DNA of 64,000 nucleotides from Silurus meridionalis (GCF_014805685.1 NC_060885.1:13768632-13832631); one strand, 5' to 3'; shown: positions 34,403 through 49,044, counted from the stretch's first letter. The notes: generated by a model from the sequence alone, not told the origin. Program-made: numbers and translations.

Positions 34403-34490
34403 TCAGTCAAGTTTATTTAAGTCAAGTTTATTTCAAGTCAAGTTTATTTCTATAGCGCTTTTCACAACAGACATTGTCTCAAAGCAAATT
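34403..34490 (-). repeat. Interspersed repeat, 3' end only, with local triplication
   Basis: AGTCAAGTTTATTT occurs three times in a row, followed by GCGCTTTTCACAACAGACAT and TGTCTCAAAGC. This is the reverse complement of the 3' part of the repeat at 17530-17720. A shorter relative lies at about 42773-42825. Confidence 0.65.
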
Positions 34491-35364
34491 AAAGTGTAAA
34501 CTATCAGAAACTAACATTTAATTTTAAACAATCTAAAGATATGAATAATATGCACTATATTCATCATCAACAACTTCTTTTTCTTCTACTTTATGTCCTT
34601 TTTAATTGTGATCAGGGTCACAGTAGATCCAGGTGTTAATTTAATTTCAATATATTATTTATTCAAATAATTTTTTAAACACTGCAATAAGCTGGCATCA
34701 TGCCCATACAGTATTTCCCCCTTTACACCAGATCCACTGCAACCCCAAGCAAGGTAGCTTTATCTTGTAGATTATTTAATAATTATCTTTCCATAAGGGC
34801 ACCACGTTTGTTGCAGCAGGCAGCATTTCAGTCACACAGATCAAGGAGCAACAGTTGCTGGAGATGAATGCCTAAATTACATTTCCACAACAAGAACTGA
34901 GTGCTGTAACTGGGGACCATTTTCTTTCCTAATCATGGTCATTCTTGAGCAGAATTTTTTCTTAGCTGTTATCTTAGCTGAGTTGGTATTTAGGAAATAA
35001 ATCTATTTGTAAATGTACCATAGTTAAATTACATTATTTGTTTGTGTGTGAGTATCTTTGCATGTATTTGCATGAGTATAGATGAGGTGTGATTAGTAGT
35101 GCTGATGAGTCATAAAAAGTCAGATGACTTGGCAGGAAGTGATAGAGAACTATAATGATGACACACAAACATGCTCATGCACACATGCATGTTGAGATTG
35201 GAGCAGCTTTTTATTCTACTAAATTGTTATGCTGTTGATTATATCACAGATAATAAGGTGTAATTACAGTATATTGTCAGTATTATCAGACAAGTGATCA
35301 CAGATAGAGACCACTTCCTACTACTCTCTGTTCACTTAATCTATGCACAGAGCTGAGAGAGTAC
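34491..35364. other. No gene recognised
   Basis: AT-rich spacer up to the start of block C2. Nothing recognisable. Confidence 0.45.
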
Positions 35365-35818
35365 TATAGTTAATCTATATTGCATCCTTATTCAGTATGT
35401 CATCCAAATGGGTAAGAAGGAAGCATTTGTTTGAATTTAGGGATAAATTTGATCAAGCAAGTATTATTGCACACATACATATACACACCCACACAAACAG
35501 AAATTATTAACACCTGGTGTAAAAAAAATAAAATGAACTGTCTATTCACAGACAGAATCAATAGTTGAAAACAGTGAACACCTTTGGCAACACCTTGGCT
35601 GTCAGTAGGTTGGTACCTATGTTCATTTGGAGGAACATGAAAAAGCATATAAGGGCTAAAACTTTAACACTGCTTTGTAAAATTATCAATTGTTACAAAT
35701 GCTATACAAATCTAATTGAATACATTTGAATTGAATATTCCTCCATCACCTTACATTATTCATGGCCAATAAATAGGAATGACCTAAAACTTAAATGAGT
35801 GTACAATTTAGCTATTCA
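35365..35818 (+). repeat. Block C2 flank, direct duplicate of 5269-5724
   Basis: Starts at AGTACTATAGTTAATC and runs parallel to block C1 up to the LINE. Copies differ by substitutions and by short inserts, for example near 35530 and 35585. Confidence 0.82.
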
Positions 35819-37103
35819 TACAATATATTACTTATAACCCAGCCATTAGGGTTGCACAGTGCAGTCTTATTGCCAGTTACAAGCCCAGATAAATGGGGAG
35901 TGTTGTGTTAGGAAGGGCATCCAGCATAAAACGTGCCAAATCAAATATGTGGATCACAAATCATATTTTCGAGACCTGGGTTACCAACGACCGCCACAGG
36001 TATTGTTAGCCAACAGGGTACCGGTGGAAATTGGGCTGCTGGCTGAAAGAGGAGAAGGAGAGGAGAAAGACGTCTACAGAGACAGCAGGAAAAGAAGAAG
36101 TGTAGGAGAGTGGAGGTTCGGGTTGGTACTTTAAATGTTGGAACTATGACTGGTAAAGAGAGAGAGTTAACTGATATGATGGGGAGGAGAAAGGTAGATA
36201 TGTGTGTGTTCAGGAGACCAAGTAGAAAGGGAGTAAGGCCAGGAACATTGAAGATGGCTTTAAACTGTTCTTTTATGGTGTGGATGGAAAGAGAAATGGT
36301 GTAGGGGTGATTCTGAAGGAGGAGTTTAGTAAGAGTGTAGAGAAGGGCAAGAGTGTTTCTGATAGGGAGATGAACGTGGAGCTGGAAGTTGAAGGGGTGA
36401 TGATAAATGTCATCAGTGCTTATCCTCCACAAGTGGGCTGTGAGATGAAGGAGAATGAAAATTCTGGAGTGAGTTAGATGAAGTGGTAGAAGGTGAACCT
36501 GGGAAAGAAAGACTGGTGATTGGGGCAGATTTAAATCGCCACGTAGGTGAAGGGAGCAGGGGTAATGAGGAGGTGATGGGTAGGTATGGTCTTAGGGAGA
36601 GAAATGTGGAAAGGCAGATGGTGGTATATTTTGCTAAAAGGATAAATATAGCAGCGGTAAATACTTATTTTTAGAAGAAGTTGTATGGTTTAGAGACAGT
36701 GGCATTGAGTAAAAGACAGGAGGTGGAGCTGGAGGTAGCAGAGCTGAAGATGTTGAGATTTTAATTGGGAGTAATGAGGATGGACAAGATTAGAAATTAG
36801 TTTATTAGAGGGACAGCGCATGTAGGACATTTTGGGGATAAAGTGAGAGAGGCCCTATTGAGATGGTTTGGACATGTGCAGAAGAGGGGTATGGGGTATA
36901 GCGGTAGGAGAATGCTGAGGATGGAGTCGCCAGGAAGGTAAAGAGGAAGGTCAAAGAGGAGGTTCATGGATGTATGCAAGTTTGCAGGTATGACATGCAG
37001 GTAGTTGGTTTGAAAGAGGCAGATGTAAAGGACAGAGGGGTATGGAGTCGGATGATCCGCTGTGGCGATCCCTAATGGGAGAAGCCGAAAGAAGAAGAAG
37101 ATA
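35819..37103 (+). mobile_element. RTE-like LINE, internally deleted, 3' end present (in block C2)
   Basis: Same insertion as 5725-7010 by its shared flank, but with a different internal deletion. It keeps the endonuclease start (VGTLNVGTMTGKERELTDMM, about 36115-36180) and a longer endonuclease region (GVGVILKEEFSKSV, NVISAYPPQVGCEM, LVIGADLNRHVGEG), then jumps at about 36675 to the C-terminal domain. It ends with GCTGTGGCGATCCCTAATGG and AAG repeats at about 37060-37103. It has stops throughout. Confidence 0.78.
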
Positions 37104-40100
37104 ATATATCACTTATCACTGTATAAAGATCTATGCCATTTTAATTAGTTTTATTATTGGCACAATAATATAATGTTATTGGATACCAAGTATAGTAAAG
37201 ATGCAGTATTTATGAAAATAAATATAATAGCTAAGGATGTTTTTGTCTGTGAGTTCATAAAAACACAAATAAATTAAACAGATATTTAAAAAAGTTTTGT
37301 GTGCTATTATGATTTATGCAGAAAAACTAATCATAATTTATAACTTGATCCCACTGAGAATTCTTTGATTCTGAAAGAGGTCACATGGCAAGATTACAGT
37401 TGGTTAGACTTTAGTGATTGTGTCAGTTAACTTATTCTGGTAAAACCAGTCTGAGTGTGACTATTCCTAACAGCATTATACATGTAGCTCACGCTGATTT
37501 GCTCAGAGCATAAAACAAGCCTTTAAACTTGAATGTTCTTCTTAACTTATAGCCTTGAGCAATGCCACAAAAAAACACACACACACCACGTTTAAAAATT
37601 GCCATGTAATTCCCCTGGGGTGCACACGGTGCCTTTGTGAAGTGCTGATATGCCCTACAAAAGTAGCTCAGGCTCACATTGTGTTGTGCTTTTGGCTTTT
37701 AAGTATAATTTTGTTTGATTTACCAGGGTGAGTGCTATTTCTGTTTTGACATATTTTTCCACTGCTTTTAAAACTTTTCTTAAAAATACTCAGCCCCTAA
37801 TTCTGTTTAGTGGCTAGAATGTGTGAGTTTTATTTTGGTGTTTGCTTGCTCTGTGATTTGTGTGTTAATTGCAGCACAGTGTCTCTGAGAGGCACTATAA
37901 TTATGCACGCTGCTGGGCATCTAAAAGCACATTGCTGGGAGCTGCAGAAAGAGTGATATGCACTGGTATGTGTAGGTGTTTTAGATGATTGTGAAGGTTA
38001 TACAGGGTAATGTTGTGTGGAAGAGATTTCCTTGGTACTGATAACAAGGGTCTATTTTTTTTTACATATATTTTCAAGGATAAATTTAAATAAGTGTATA
38101 AAATTGATTTAGTACAATACTTACTGCTGCCCTATATAGTGTTCTATATAGCACAGTTTAGATAATAAAGAATGAGTAATGGAGTGAATTCAAACACAGC
38201 AGAAGATCTTGCAACCTGCTGTCCTCTTTCCTCCATTCCCTCAATAAATTCCAGCACACATACTGACATTCCTGTCTCTGTTCTTTCAGGTCTTTTATCC
38301 CCCCACCCTTCCCCCTGTTCCTCTGATGCTTTTTCTTCACCACAATCCTGTGGTCACTCAGTGTGAACACTACAGACACAACTCCCCCTTTTTCTGTGTG
38401 TTAAACTCTCAGGGTTCTTAAAGGAATGTGGTTTTGTTTTGCTCCCATTCATCTAACTATGACCCTCAATGCCCAAAACACTCTTACCCAGGGAGATGCT
38501 GGAATTAAAAAAAACACACAAATATTGAACCTGTCAGCATCATAAATGCCAGCATCTGCTATGCAGAGGTTGACTGTTTTTTAAATTACACACCTGCCTG
38601 ACCCCACTGTTATTTTTTTATTGTACCCACACATTATGCTCCCGAGTGAGGATATGTGCACACTGAATATGCATTCTCCTTGTGATATTTCATGGCCATA
38701 CATGTACAAAATACACAAGAGACTGTGAGAGGGCAAGTGGTGAGAAAGAGACATGCAGGCCAAAAAGTTAAACTTCATGCAATTTAGAAGAAGCAAAGTG
38801 ATGTTGGCCAATCGTTTCACAGTAAACAAAGTAGACAAACCTAGATGTTTAAACATTATCTTATTATTTATATTTAGTCTAATATTTGCTCTTATATTAA
38901 GGTTATTCTAGGTTGTATAATGCATCTGCAATCGTGAAACAAGGCAAGTCATGCAAGTCAGGGACATGACAGATTACGCTCTAAGATGTCAAGGCACTGC
39001 TGTACACTGGTAATGTCTTTGTCATTCCTTTTTCGCTCTCTTCACAGAGAAGCCTGCGGAGAAAGCGCTGATACACACCAGAGAATAATGTAATATTGTC
39101 CTTTTTTCCTCCCTAACAAACCAGACCTTGAGCTCTTGTTGCTTAGTCTTGGAGGTGAACCAAAACAACCTACGCTTTCACAAACAAGTCAAACAATGGT
39201 AGGACTATTCTGTTTCTTTGCTGGCTTCACTATGGGGTGATTTGAACTCTTAATACTGTATCAGCTGTGTAGTCAAACTGTCCTGTGTTGTGTTGTTTTG
39301 ATTTGGCTTGGCTTGGCACTGCCAACTATAGAATCTAAGCAGCCCGCTATGTAAATAATCAATGCTGCATCACATGATTGTGATGATAGTCACAATGGTA
39401 ATTGATAACACAGGAAGTGACTGGCATATGACTTATTATTGAAGTAGATGTATTCAGGAAGTGTTAGGAAATTGTAAAGATACCCAGTTATCTGTCATCT
39501 TCCTTTTCTAGTTTAATCTTTTTCCTCCCTTTAAATATTACTCTCTAACTGTTTGTTATAGAGAGACACTGTGTTTGTTCTTAGAAGTGGTTTAGCAAGA
39601 AATGAATCCATGTTCAATTTCCAAAAACTCTGAGGCAAGATGTTAATTCCTAGACATAGCAAAAATATTTAACACCCATATGAAACAGTCTTGCATACTT
39701 TAGCTCTATGGTAACCCCTTTCAGCCACTGTCTTAAGAAATTTTGTTTCATATACAATATCTATTTCATTCAAAATGCTTTTTTCCACCCCTATACCCCT
39801 CCTACACACTCTCACTTTCTGTAAAGGAAATGCATATTTCACTCACAACAGGCAAAGAGACATGCAAAGTTGTACTAAACTGTACCAGATGTTCCTTTCA
39901 TTGAAAACAGTGGATGTCCATACTCAGACAGAACAACAGCTTACACAAGCCGAACATTACACAACACACAAAACCTTATTTAACAACCCACATACACAGA
40001 ATGCCATATTTTGTGAAAACTTCTTTTAGCATCGGTCTCATGGAAATTGAAAAACAACACTCATTCACTTGTGTATTTTTTTGTCTTTTTAATGGATTTA

Positions 40101-40395
40101 TAACTATTTTGTGTTTAAGTGTGTATGGACATGATTTTATACACAAGAAGTCCACATTATGATGCATGACATAATGACAGTTTAGATCTTTTATTTTTTA
40201 AGTTGCAGAATTCAAATTTACTGATATGTAAATCCTACAAAAGATGATTCTGTTCTTCATAGACACCCTTTATTAAGCTAAGGGTCCTTAAATATCAAAA
40301 AATATTTTGAAACTTATTGTAATACAAAATGCAGAAGAAACACCTTGGGAAGCTTGTACCAAAAATTTGTGTGGAGAGGAAAGAGAATGAGAGTA

Positions 40396-40401
<6 letters not shown>

Positions 40402-40438
<37 letters not shown>
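40402..40438. repeat. (GA)n microsatellite
   Basis: Pure GA run of about 37 bp. Confidence 0.95.
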
Positions 40439-40440
<2 letters not shown>

Positions 40441-40809
40441 GATTTCCATTTCATTTATTAAAAATTAGCCCAGTAACATTTACAGTAGTTGTTGTCTTCC
40501 ATTATTAAATGCATTCAGTGCTATGTAAGTTTACCACAGGGTTTTTTTTTCTGACACCACAAATATGCTACCTCAAAAATAAAATGAAGTAAAATAGAAA
40601 CAAGACCGTGTGAGATTGTGTGTTTATATGTCTCATGAGGCATGCACAGGAAATGGGATTGGGTGTGGTGATAATGTAGGGTTTTAAGAAGCAGAAAAAG
40701 TTCCAAATTCTCAAACTTTACAACACAGCCTAAGAAACAATAAGCACTAATTTTCCCAGAGCAGCACAAATAACTCTATCTGTACATATTTCAACTTTCA
40801 CTAACACTA

Positions 40810-40965
40810 TTATCCAGAGAGCATGATACGGCACCCCTGGGGCACAGAGGGTTAAGAGCCTTGCTCAAGGGCCCAAGGGTGGCAGCTTGGCAATACCGGG
40901 GCTTGAACCCCAGACCTTCCATTCAGTAACCCAGAGCCTTAACCACTGATATACACACTGAATTA
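40810..40965. repeat. Teleost interspersed repeat with tRNA-like boxes
   Basis: Contains GGGTTAAGAGCCTTGCTCAA, TGGCAGCTTGG (A-box-like) and GGGCTTGAACCCC (B-box-like, about 40909), then CCAGAGCCTTAACCACTGA. I know this as a widespread fish repeat. Whether the boxes mark a tRNA-derived SINE is uncertain. Confidence 0.5.
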
Positions 40966-41461
40966 CAAACTGATGCTTAGTCTATAAGCGTTTCAGTTGG
41001 ATGCAAAAGAGATCTGCAGATAAAGTATTGTTCATGTTTAACTTTTAAATAGTATCATATCGGTAGAACTTATCCAAGATACAAGAAAATACAGTTTGCA
41101 TGCAAAATTCTTGGACACACAAGAAAAGTTCACACTGGATCCTGCACTCTACCACACTACAATGCTTTATTTAAGGCCAAGCTGCATATTGTAGTTTCCT
41201 GCTCATCAACTCAGGGCAGCCTTTTAAATTTCCAGTTCCAATCTCGTTTATGGATTGGCATCTTTTTGACATTGACATGGATTGACATTCTCTATTTTAA
41301 ATTAGTTAATAACAGTACTGGCTTTAAAGGAGTTTATATACAGACAAAAGTCTTGGTTAAATCTATAACACTTATCATACTAACTGCTGTTTTGAGAAGG
41401 CAATCAATAACAATTGAAAGCATCAGTAACCAGTTAGCCTGTTGTTAAGTCACTCACTATT

Positions 41462-42340
41462 GGGCACCAGTGGTGAAAAGAGTACTGAAATATGATACTC
41501 AAGTAAAAGTACTATTACTTTCCATAGACTGTAGTGTGAGTAGAGTAAAAGTACATAAGTTCTAAAGAATAGTGAGTAGTAAGTATTATACTGTGAATAT
41601 TATTATAGCCTTAAAAAAAATGTAGCTTACATCAGTGTCATTTTCTTTTACGGATGTTTCTCTGTAAAAAGAAAACCCACAATATTTCTTCAACAGTTAT
41701 ATGACTTCAAGCATTTAAAAAATCCAGGCATGTCATATTTGAAAAGGCAATCAATAACCAGGTAATATTTTGTGACTACAATTATGTGCAGGGCTTCACC
41801 TGTTTCCTATGCCCCATGATGCTTTGGGCGAACTGTGGGTGGAACTTCCGTTACAATGTAAACAATCATTTGCTGCAGTGTCGCTACTAATTAATTCAGA
41901 GCAAGATGTGGAATTACATGCTGACAGAAAAGGACATAAGCATACCCGTCCCTTCCTTAATTGAGGAATGGGAGGACGATTTAAAAAAGTAGGCATGCAT
42001 AACCTACTGTAGCAGTTTTAGCTTCTCTGTTGATGCTTGTGAAAGTAAGGCGATGAGCAAGGTGTAAAGCCTTCAAAGTAATAAAGTAGGTTGTGTGCTA
42101 TTTAATGATAGTAGGAAATGATTTTGTGTACTTGAAAGCTGTTGCAAAGCCTGAATGTGTCACACAATAAAGCTTGGGTTTTAGCGTCAACATCAAGTAT
42201 CATCCAGATGGCAGGCTGCTCATGTATTGCAGGACAAGAGCACTCATCTAGTCATGTAGCTGCAATACTGTGGAAGGTCAGTAAATTAAGTAAATATTAT
42301 GATGATGAGGAGGACCCACTTTAAATAAAGTATGTTTACT
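41462..42340 (+). mobile_element. hAT-like end fragment followed by SWIM-domain relic
   Basis: 41470-41590 has CAGTGGTGAAAAGAGTACTG and AAGTAAAAGTAC phrases of a common fish repeat. Further on, 42142-42324 encodes MQSLNVSHNKAWVLAST and IIQMAGCSCIAG, then SSSHVAAILWKV. This resembles the SWIM zinc finger (CxC...CxHxxA) of multicopy fish genes and transposon-linked proteins; the cysteine before the histidine is replaced by serine. No flanking domain is preserved, so it is treated as a relic. Confidence 0.4.
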
Positions 42341-43383
42341 GACTATCTAATAACATTTTAATTAATTATTTGATGCAACACATTGTGCATTGTGTAAATA
42401 TGTATTTACATTGTATTTATATTTACCTGCATGTAATTACATCCAAAATTACACATCTGACCATACTTCTTAAACCTACCCACACCATGAAACCTGTGCC
42501 AGCCTTACCCATATCACACTTCATTGACATCAAGTGTTTAGCAATACATGAACTCAATTAGTAAATATCATAGAACCTAACATGTTATTTTTTATATAAT
42601 ATATATAATTATTTATATATTTTTTAATGAATGATTTCTGCTGGAAGTTATACCTATAATCATTTTTACAGCATTGGTGGATAAAGTAGTAACGGCAGTT
42701 TGAGAGAATGTAGTGCATTAAAATTACTGTTACAGCACAAATAATGTACAAATTTACTGTTTTTTCATCTAGTCAAGTTTTATCTCTATAGCACTTTTCA
42801 CAACAGGCATTGTCTCAAAGCAGAATGGTTTTAAACTACTTAATAAAGTACAATTCCTGAAAAAAAAATACTATATTATTTATTTGTATTGCAATTTATT
42901 TACAAAATAATGCATGAATGGTTGACATTCACTTAAATAAAATAGTAACCACCAACATCTGTAGCTCTCAAAGTAAGTTTAAATATCTTTATGGGTTTTA
43001 TGAGCTCCAAAAGCTCAAACAATAGTGAAACTTTTGTGCCTTTTCTTTTTTATCACTATGCACATTAAATGTCCCGAGGTGGGAAATTACATTATTACAA
43101 TTTGCAAATGACAAGGTACCACAAACGCAACTTAGGGTCTGCCTCAACACGCTGTATTGATTTAAGCTTCCTGGAAACTAGCTAGGAAACTGTATTCAAT
43201 GTGCACAAGGAAACTGACAATGTTTTATCAATTATTTTGCAATACCATAGTTACAATATAAAAATTTTTAGCTTCTGACTTTGGTTGTTTAGAAGTGGGT
43301 AGAGATTATTAACTGTAAAGGAACCAGTGTATCTTGTTCACGTGTTCAGACATGTCCAAGCGTTTCAAAACTATTTTCCTTAG

Positions 43384-43385
<2 letters not shown>

Positions 43386-43441
<56 letters not shown>
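43386..43441. repeat. (CA)n microsatellite
   Basis: About 28 CA units. Confidence 0.97.
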
Positions 43442-43444
<3 letters not shown>

Positions 43445-45534
43445 AGTCACACTAAAAGTTAGAGCCATGGTGTACTATGAATTTAGACAGTTATACAATG
43501 ACAAATGCAATATGCTCAGACTTGCCCATAATGACTCAAAAACTTAAAGGGAGCATATGACCATGTGGTTACAGGTGCCTGCAGAGGAATTATGCTAAGA
43601 GGCACACACAGATCCAAAAACATGTGATAACATCAGAAATTACTTTTAGATTTCAACAACAACAACAAAAATTCCATGACTCAGGCCACTGTTTTGCTCC
43701 ACCCCTTTTGACTTGCTCTGCCTCCACAGCCTCACTTGCTATGTCCTCAAATAACAATCTATCAATGCTAACCCTAATTAAATTCTGATCCATCTTAAAT
43801 AAACAAATATCTATTTTCACAAGATAGCTCCAGGTTACTTTACACCTGTGTCTCTTTGTATGTGATATTCCAGATCCACATAGAGAATTTATCATCATAA
43901 TTAATTCCCTCTGTTTTCATGTGGGAACAGCCTATAAAAATATTGAAAAATATATTTTGTCTTAGTACAGTGTTTCTAATGAGGCGTCACTCCTTCTCTT
44001 TTACATCTAGGAGATTTCTTAATGCTGGGGAGTGGTGGCTATGTAAAGTAGGACGATTAAACTAGGGAAGGTAACTTTGAAACAGGTTTGGATCTCTGCA
44101 TGTGGGAATTGATTTAATTTCTGCAGAATGCTGATGCTTTTGTCCTCTATAGAGATAATATGAATAGAGCAGTGTCCAATAAGAGCAGAAAAAGCCATTT
44201 CGCACTCTATTATCTAAATAACATAACAGCACAGTACCTTGCAAATAAAGATATCACATGTACAGTATGTACTGAATAAAACACAACTGGTGTGCTGTTA
44301 CAGGAAAATAATAAATGACAGAGTGGTGTAATAGGGTGTTACCAAACTGAAATTGCTAATCTTTTAATAACTGCAGGTACTCATGTGTTTAAATTCTTTT
44401 ATACCAGAGCAATTGGCTAAGAATCTAATTAATTTTATTTCTTAAAAAGTTACATTGTACTGTGTTCCATTTATAGTTATCACCTGTGTTATAATATTCA
44501 TAAAAATTTGTTCCTTTTCTCCTCTCTCTCTCTCAAAAATAAGACAAAAGACAGCTTTTCGTGTTACAATGAAAGTCTCATGTCTGTGCAAGTGAATTTG
44601 CTGTGGTAGAAATACATAAATTGTGTTCATACAGAAAAAAACTGATTGTCTATCATATGAAAGGACATTTAAACAAACACCTTCACAAAACACAAAAAAT
44701 TATAGTTACAGTCAGGACTATTGCCAGAGCCATGCTCTTATAGACATTTTCAAAAATAAACAGCACTTCAGTATTCTAAAGACCATTAGATTTGTAGATG
44801 ACAGGAGAAAGATGATGCAATAATAGGGATGCACCTCAAATTTGTATGCAAAAAAAAATACAACAACAAAAAGCCTCTGGATTGAAATCACACCATCCCT
44901 GTTCTGTAGGCATTTTATTTACAACTGCTGATTGTATTTTTTAGATTCTGAACAAACTTTTCAAAAGGCAAAACAACACCAGTTTGTATTTGAATACAAA
45001 ACCCCATTTACAACCACATACACCATACAAAAGTTCTTTAAGGCTGTGATTTATTTTCAGTTCATTCTTTTTTCCCTCTTTCCTTCCTTTCATTCCACTC
45101 ACACAGAAAGAAGTGCTGGGTGCGTCAGTTACCTCCACCCTTCTTCTCCCGCTCTACAATTAGTGTAAGTATAGCACTGCAGCTGTGTGTATATATGTGT
45201 GTTAACAAGGAGTACCCTGCAGTGGAAGGTTGCACTGAGACACTGAGGTGATGTAATGTGGAGCCCTAGAGGTTCTAATGGCACAAGATGATGATGTAAC
45301 TGAGGAATTGTTGTTAGAAGCTAAGCAGATATATAGTACACACTCACAGTGCATATGCATAAAGACAATTTTTGCAGTTTGAGATCAAAGATTTTTTTGT
45401 ACACATTTACATTAGTACTATTAGGTATTATTTATACTAAAATAACACCTCTATCTCATAAAGACTACTACATATACTGTACATACGCACACTTGCAAAC
45501 ACGGAAATAAAGGATGGCTTATAAACTTAGCTTT

Positions 45535-45625
45535 GTTTACATTTACATTTACATCTGCGGCATTTCGCAGACACCCTTATCCAGAGCGAAGTAAAAAAGT
45601 GCTTTAATACATACTTACATGACTC
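45535..45625 (+). repeat. Teleost interspersed repeat core
   Basis: ACATTTACATTTACATCTGC, then GCGGCATTTCGCAGAC and CCTTATCCAGAGCG, related in reverse orientation to 31062-31113. Confidence 0.55.
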
Positions 45626-48600
45626 CTCACAAAACCTGGGAATAGGAGTGTGTCTTTGTATTTGTGTGCAATATATTTTAGTTTATATGAGAATACATTG
45701 AAATACACTGCTGCCAAATTATTTATTTGGGACCCACTGTCTCACTCTAACAGATATTCTACTAACTTGACTAGTATTTTTTTTCTCAGCTTTACTCTCT
45801 TTACACATCTTTTACTCTCCAAACTATGAGCAACTGCATATCGAAACTCAAACACAAATTTTGTCAATTATTAACTTTCTTGCTTTTTTTCATCTGTTTG
45901 TACTCCATCATGTTCACATGATGACACCATACTGAATCACATTCCTATGGAAAGAACATTTAAATGACCTTCTTACTGTTATATACTTCAATATCCCAAT
46001 ACCAACAATTGAAAAATACATTTATTTTTCAGTTTAGAAATTTTCGGAAAGAAGAATGGTACAATATTTGGTATAATTAATATCAATTCTACAAATGTAT
46101 GAGTCAAGATAATTCATTATTGCTTTTTCCCCTTTTAAGAGTTAAGAATAAAGTGTAGATTTAAAGAATACGATGCATTACTGCAAGTCAGAAAAAAAAC
46201 GCTGTCTAAGCGCTGCTCGTTCATTTTTACCCACATATTTAGCATTAGGACTTCAGAAGTTGCTTATATTGCCATTAAAAACACCAATCATTCATAATTC
46301 CCCCAGGTTTTAGTTAAGAGCTCTAGATTGTAGGTATGGATATTTAAGTCTTAAATCTACCACTGACAAAAAGCAATACTTTGTATTACAACGGTTCTAA
46401 CATTTGAAATCATGTTGACAGGGTTTTTAATTATTGTCCCAGAATGACAAATACCAACATGGAACTGAAGAACACTAAAGAATCTCACTTTTTATATAGT
46501 TACTGGACTGCATTGCCACATGCTGGATGCCTGTGTTCCCCTCTGAAATTATCGAATGACAAAGCCAGTTATTTGTTTTTGTTATGTACTGAATTAATTT
46601 GGGTTTGAAAAAAAAAGCTTAATAGGAGACAACTGATAATAATTTAGACTTGAATAAATAATTAAACACTTTTCTATACTAGCTTCATCTGTGTATCCCT
46701 CCTAATTAGCAGCAAAAGTATGATGATGATATACTGTAAAGCATGGTACATTTCTAGCTTCTCTGTATGTCAGAGCACTATGGATCAGTGTTTACTCTTT
46801 GCGGCTCTGTGGAGTCTCATGCCTCTATCTGGTTGGCCTTACTGATAATTGCCATTGCTGATAACTCATGGAAGGTTTAAAAGCATGAAGATCTAAACAA
46901 CAGCTGCATAAACATGGGTCTTATCAAACAATTTCTTCTGTCTAGAAAGCTGGTAGATGTGTTCAGTAACTGAATCCATTGTGTATATGTGTATTCATTG
47001 TGCATGTTGTGTTTTATCAATTTTTTCACTCTTTGCTGGTGCCTGACAGGTTTATAATGCTGCACAATACAGTGGAGGTCAGGCCAAACAAACACATGTG
47101 ATGAGTGAGCTCAGTAAGCCCTGGGAGTAGCTGCAGGGTTTGGCAAACAAGTGTGATCTCTGGTTTTATTTGTCATGTCCCTCTAATCTAACCACATATA
47201 CTAGAATGAGATTGCATGCTTCTGTCTTAGTTTTTGAATGTGTGCATGTACTCCCTTTTGCTACTTTTCAAAACAGATATTTATACCTTCACAGGGTTGT
47301 GACCTGGAATTGTCTCATTTAGTTTGTTTATTTTCCATTAGTTCCTATTTCCACCCCTCCTCCAACCCTCTACCCATCCACCACTCTCTTCCCTCAGGGT
47401 GTAGCCTTAATCTTTTACCATCTGTCCTGCAAAGATCTCTGAGGACCCCATTAAACCCAGTTGGGTGCAGTTGAGCGATGTTTAGTGATGTGTGCTTATG
47501 TATTTGGGTACAGTATATTTGACAATGTGGGAATTTGCACTCCAGGGTTTGTGTGAATGAAGTTTTCTGGGGCCTCATATCTCTGCTGTGGTTACCTCCC
47601 TATGAGATTGTAAAGGGAATAGCAATGTTCTACTACTGTATTATGATGGTAACAATATGCTTAATCTGGCTCAGCAATGTAGTGCTATGAACTGAGAATA
47701 ATTAATTTGTACCTGTAAAACTGAATGTTATACAATATTCAAATTATTTTGAAAAGAGTTGAAGAGTTCCACTAATGTATTGTATAGTGTATACAAAATG
47801 CTTTTAGCTTGATCTACAAATTTCTATGCTCAGATAATTTTTTAGATTGGAATTTTAGTATAACATTAAAAATGTATGTGCCATTTAATTTAATCAGTAT
47901 TTATTGAATAATGGCCTTCATCCATTTACATGTTCTTCTCCTCATGGTGGAGGCTGTGACCGCTAGCATCCATGAGCATCAACACTGTTCCATATGCCAT
48001 TACCAACACACAAATGATCAGATGTCCCCTGAGTCTGCACATCAGACTCATTTGCTTTCCTTTGAAATGTGATCCACAATTTTAGCAGGTTAGCTTTGAA
48101 CAACTAAAGGAAGTATGCTTCATGCTATCTTTCTAAGGCTTTTAGCTCTACACTGAAATAGAACTGCTCTCTGGGGTGTTTTCAAAGACGGAGGGATGGA
48201 GGGAGCTTACACCTGTGCATTTTCAGCAAGATCAGCAAGCACAGACTTCAGCAAAATTTACAGATTAGCTTTTGTGTCCTATATTGATGTTTTAAAACAA
48301 CATTTATGTGCCCTCTATGCAGTCTAGGTAAAGGCCCTGTTGGTCAAAGGACAGTTATCTGCTTATATTATCTAAGATAAATATAATATCACTAATAAGC
48401 ATCAGTTGGTCACTATTATGACAATATGGCAAATACATATTTTTAATCATTTCCATTTAAAATATTTTTTTTTGCACTACACAAAACTGAGATGGGATTG
48501 CTCACACTTGCAAATTAATGCAAATTTACACCACATTTCCTGACCAATTAAAACATATTTACACTTGCTTATTAATCCAAGCAACCAATCATATTGTCAC

Positions 48601-48860
48601 AGTGCAATGCAAAGAACTGTGTAAAGACTGGTCAAGAGCTTTATTTTAAATGGGCAATAGTGCAAAAGAATAATGTAGAAAAGCAAAAATCATCCAGCGA
48701 GTGGCAGTTCTGTGGGTGGAAACATCCTGTTTATGAAAGGAGCCAGTTTGGACTAACAGGAAGGCTATGATAACTCTTACAACTATAGTGTGCCATAGAG
48801 AACATCTCAGAACACACAATATATCAAACCTTGAGGGAAGACTGGCTGCAACAACAGAAG

Positions 48861-48863
<3 letters not shown>

Positions 48864-48920
<57 letters not shown>
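48864..48920. repeat. (TA)n microsatellite
   Basis: About 57 bp of TA, at the place where block B1 has its two TA arrays and the Tc1-like element. Confidence 0.96.
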
Positions 48921-48925
<5 letters not shown>

Positions 48926-49044
48926 ACACATACACACACATCACATCACTCGAGTGTGTATAAATGTGTCTCTTGTGATTGCCTGCACTAAGTATATACC
49001 ATCAGCAACGTTTTTGGCGAACTCCCCGAGAATCCAAGCCAACA

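Larger units (their letters stand above)
37104..47377. other. Ten kb without a recognisable host gene
   Basis: AT-rich, with only short frames and no motif I can assign, apart from the SWIM-like fragment listed separately. It may be intergenic sequence upstream of frmd6 containing regulatory DNA that cannot be read by eye. Repeats within it are listed separately. Confidence 0.55.

Noticed and set aside
38158..38379. Overlapping frames on both strands near 38.2 kb
   Set aside because: No recognisable domain, no splice context and ordinary length for chance frames.
43653..43898. 81-codon minus-strand frame
   Set aside because: No family resemblance was found; it begins and ends in low-complexity sequence.
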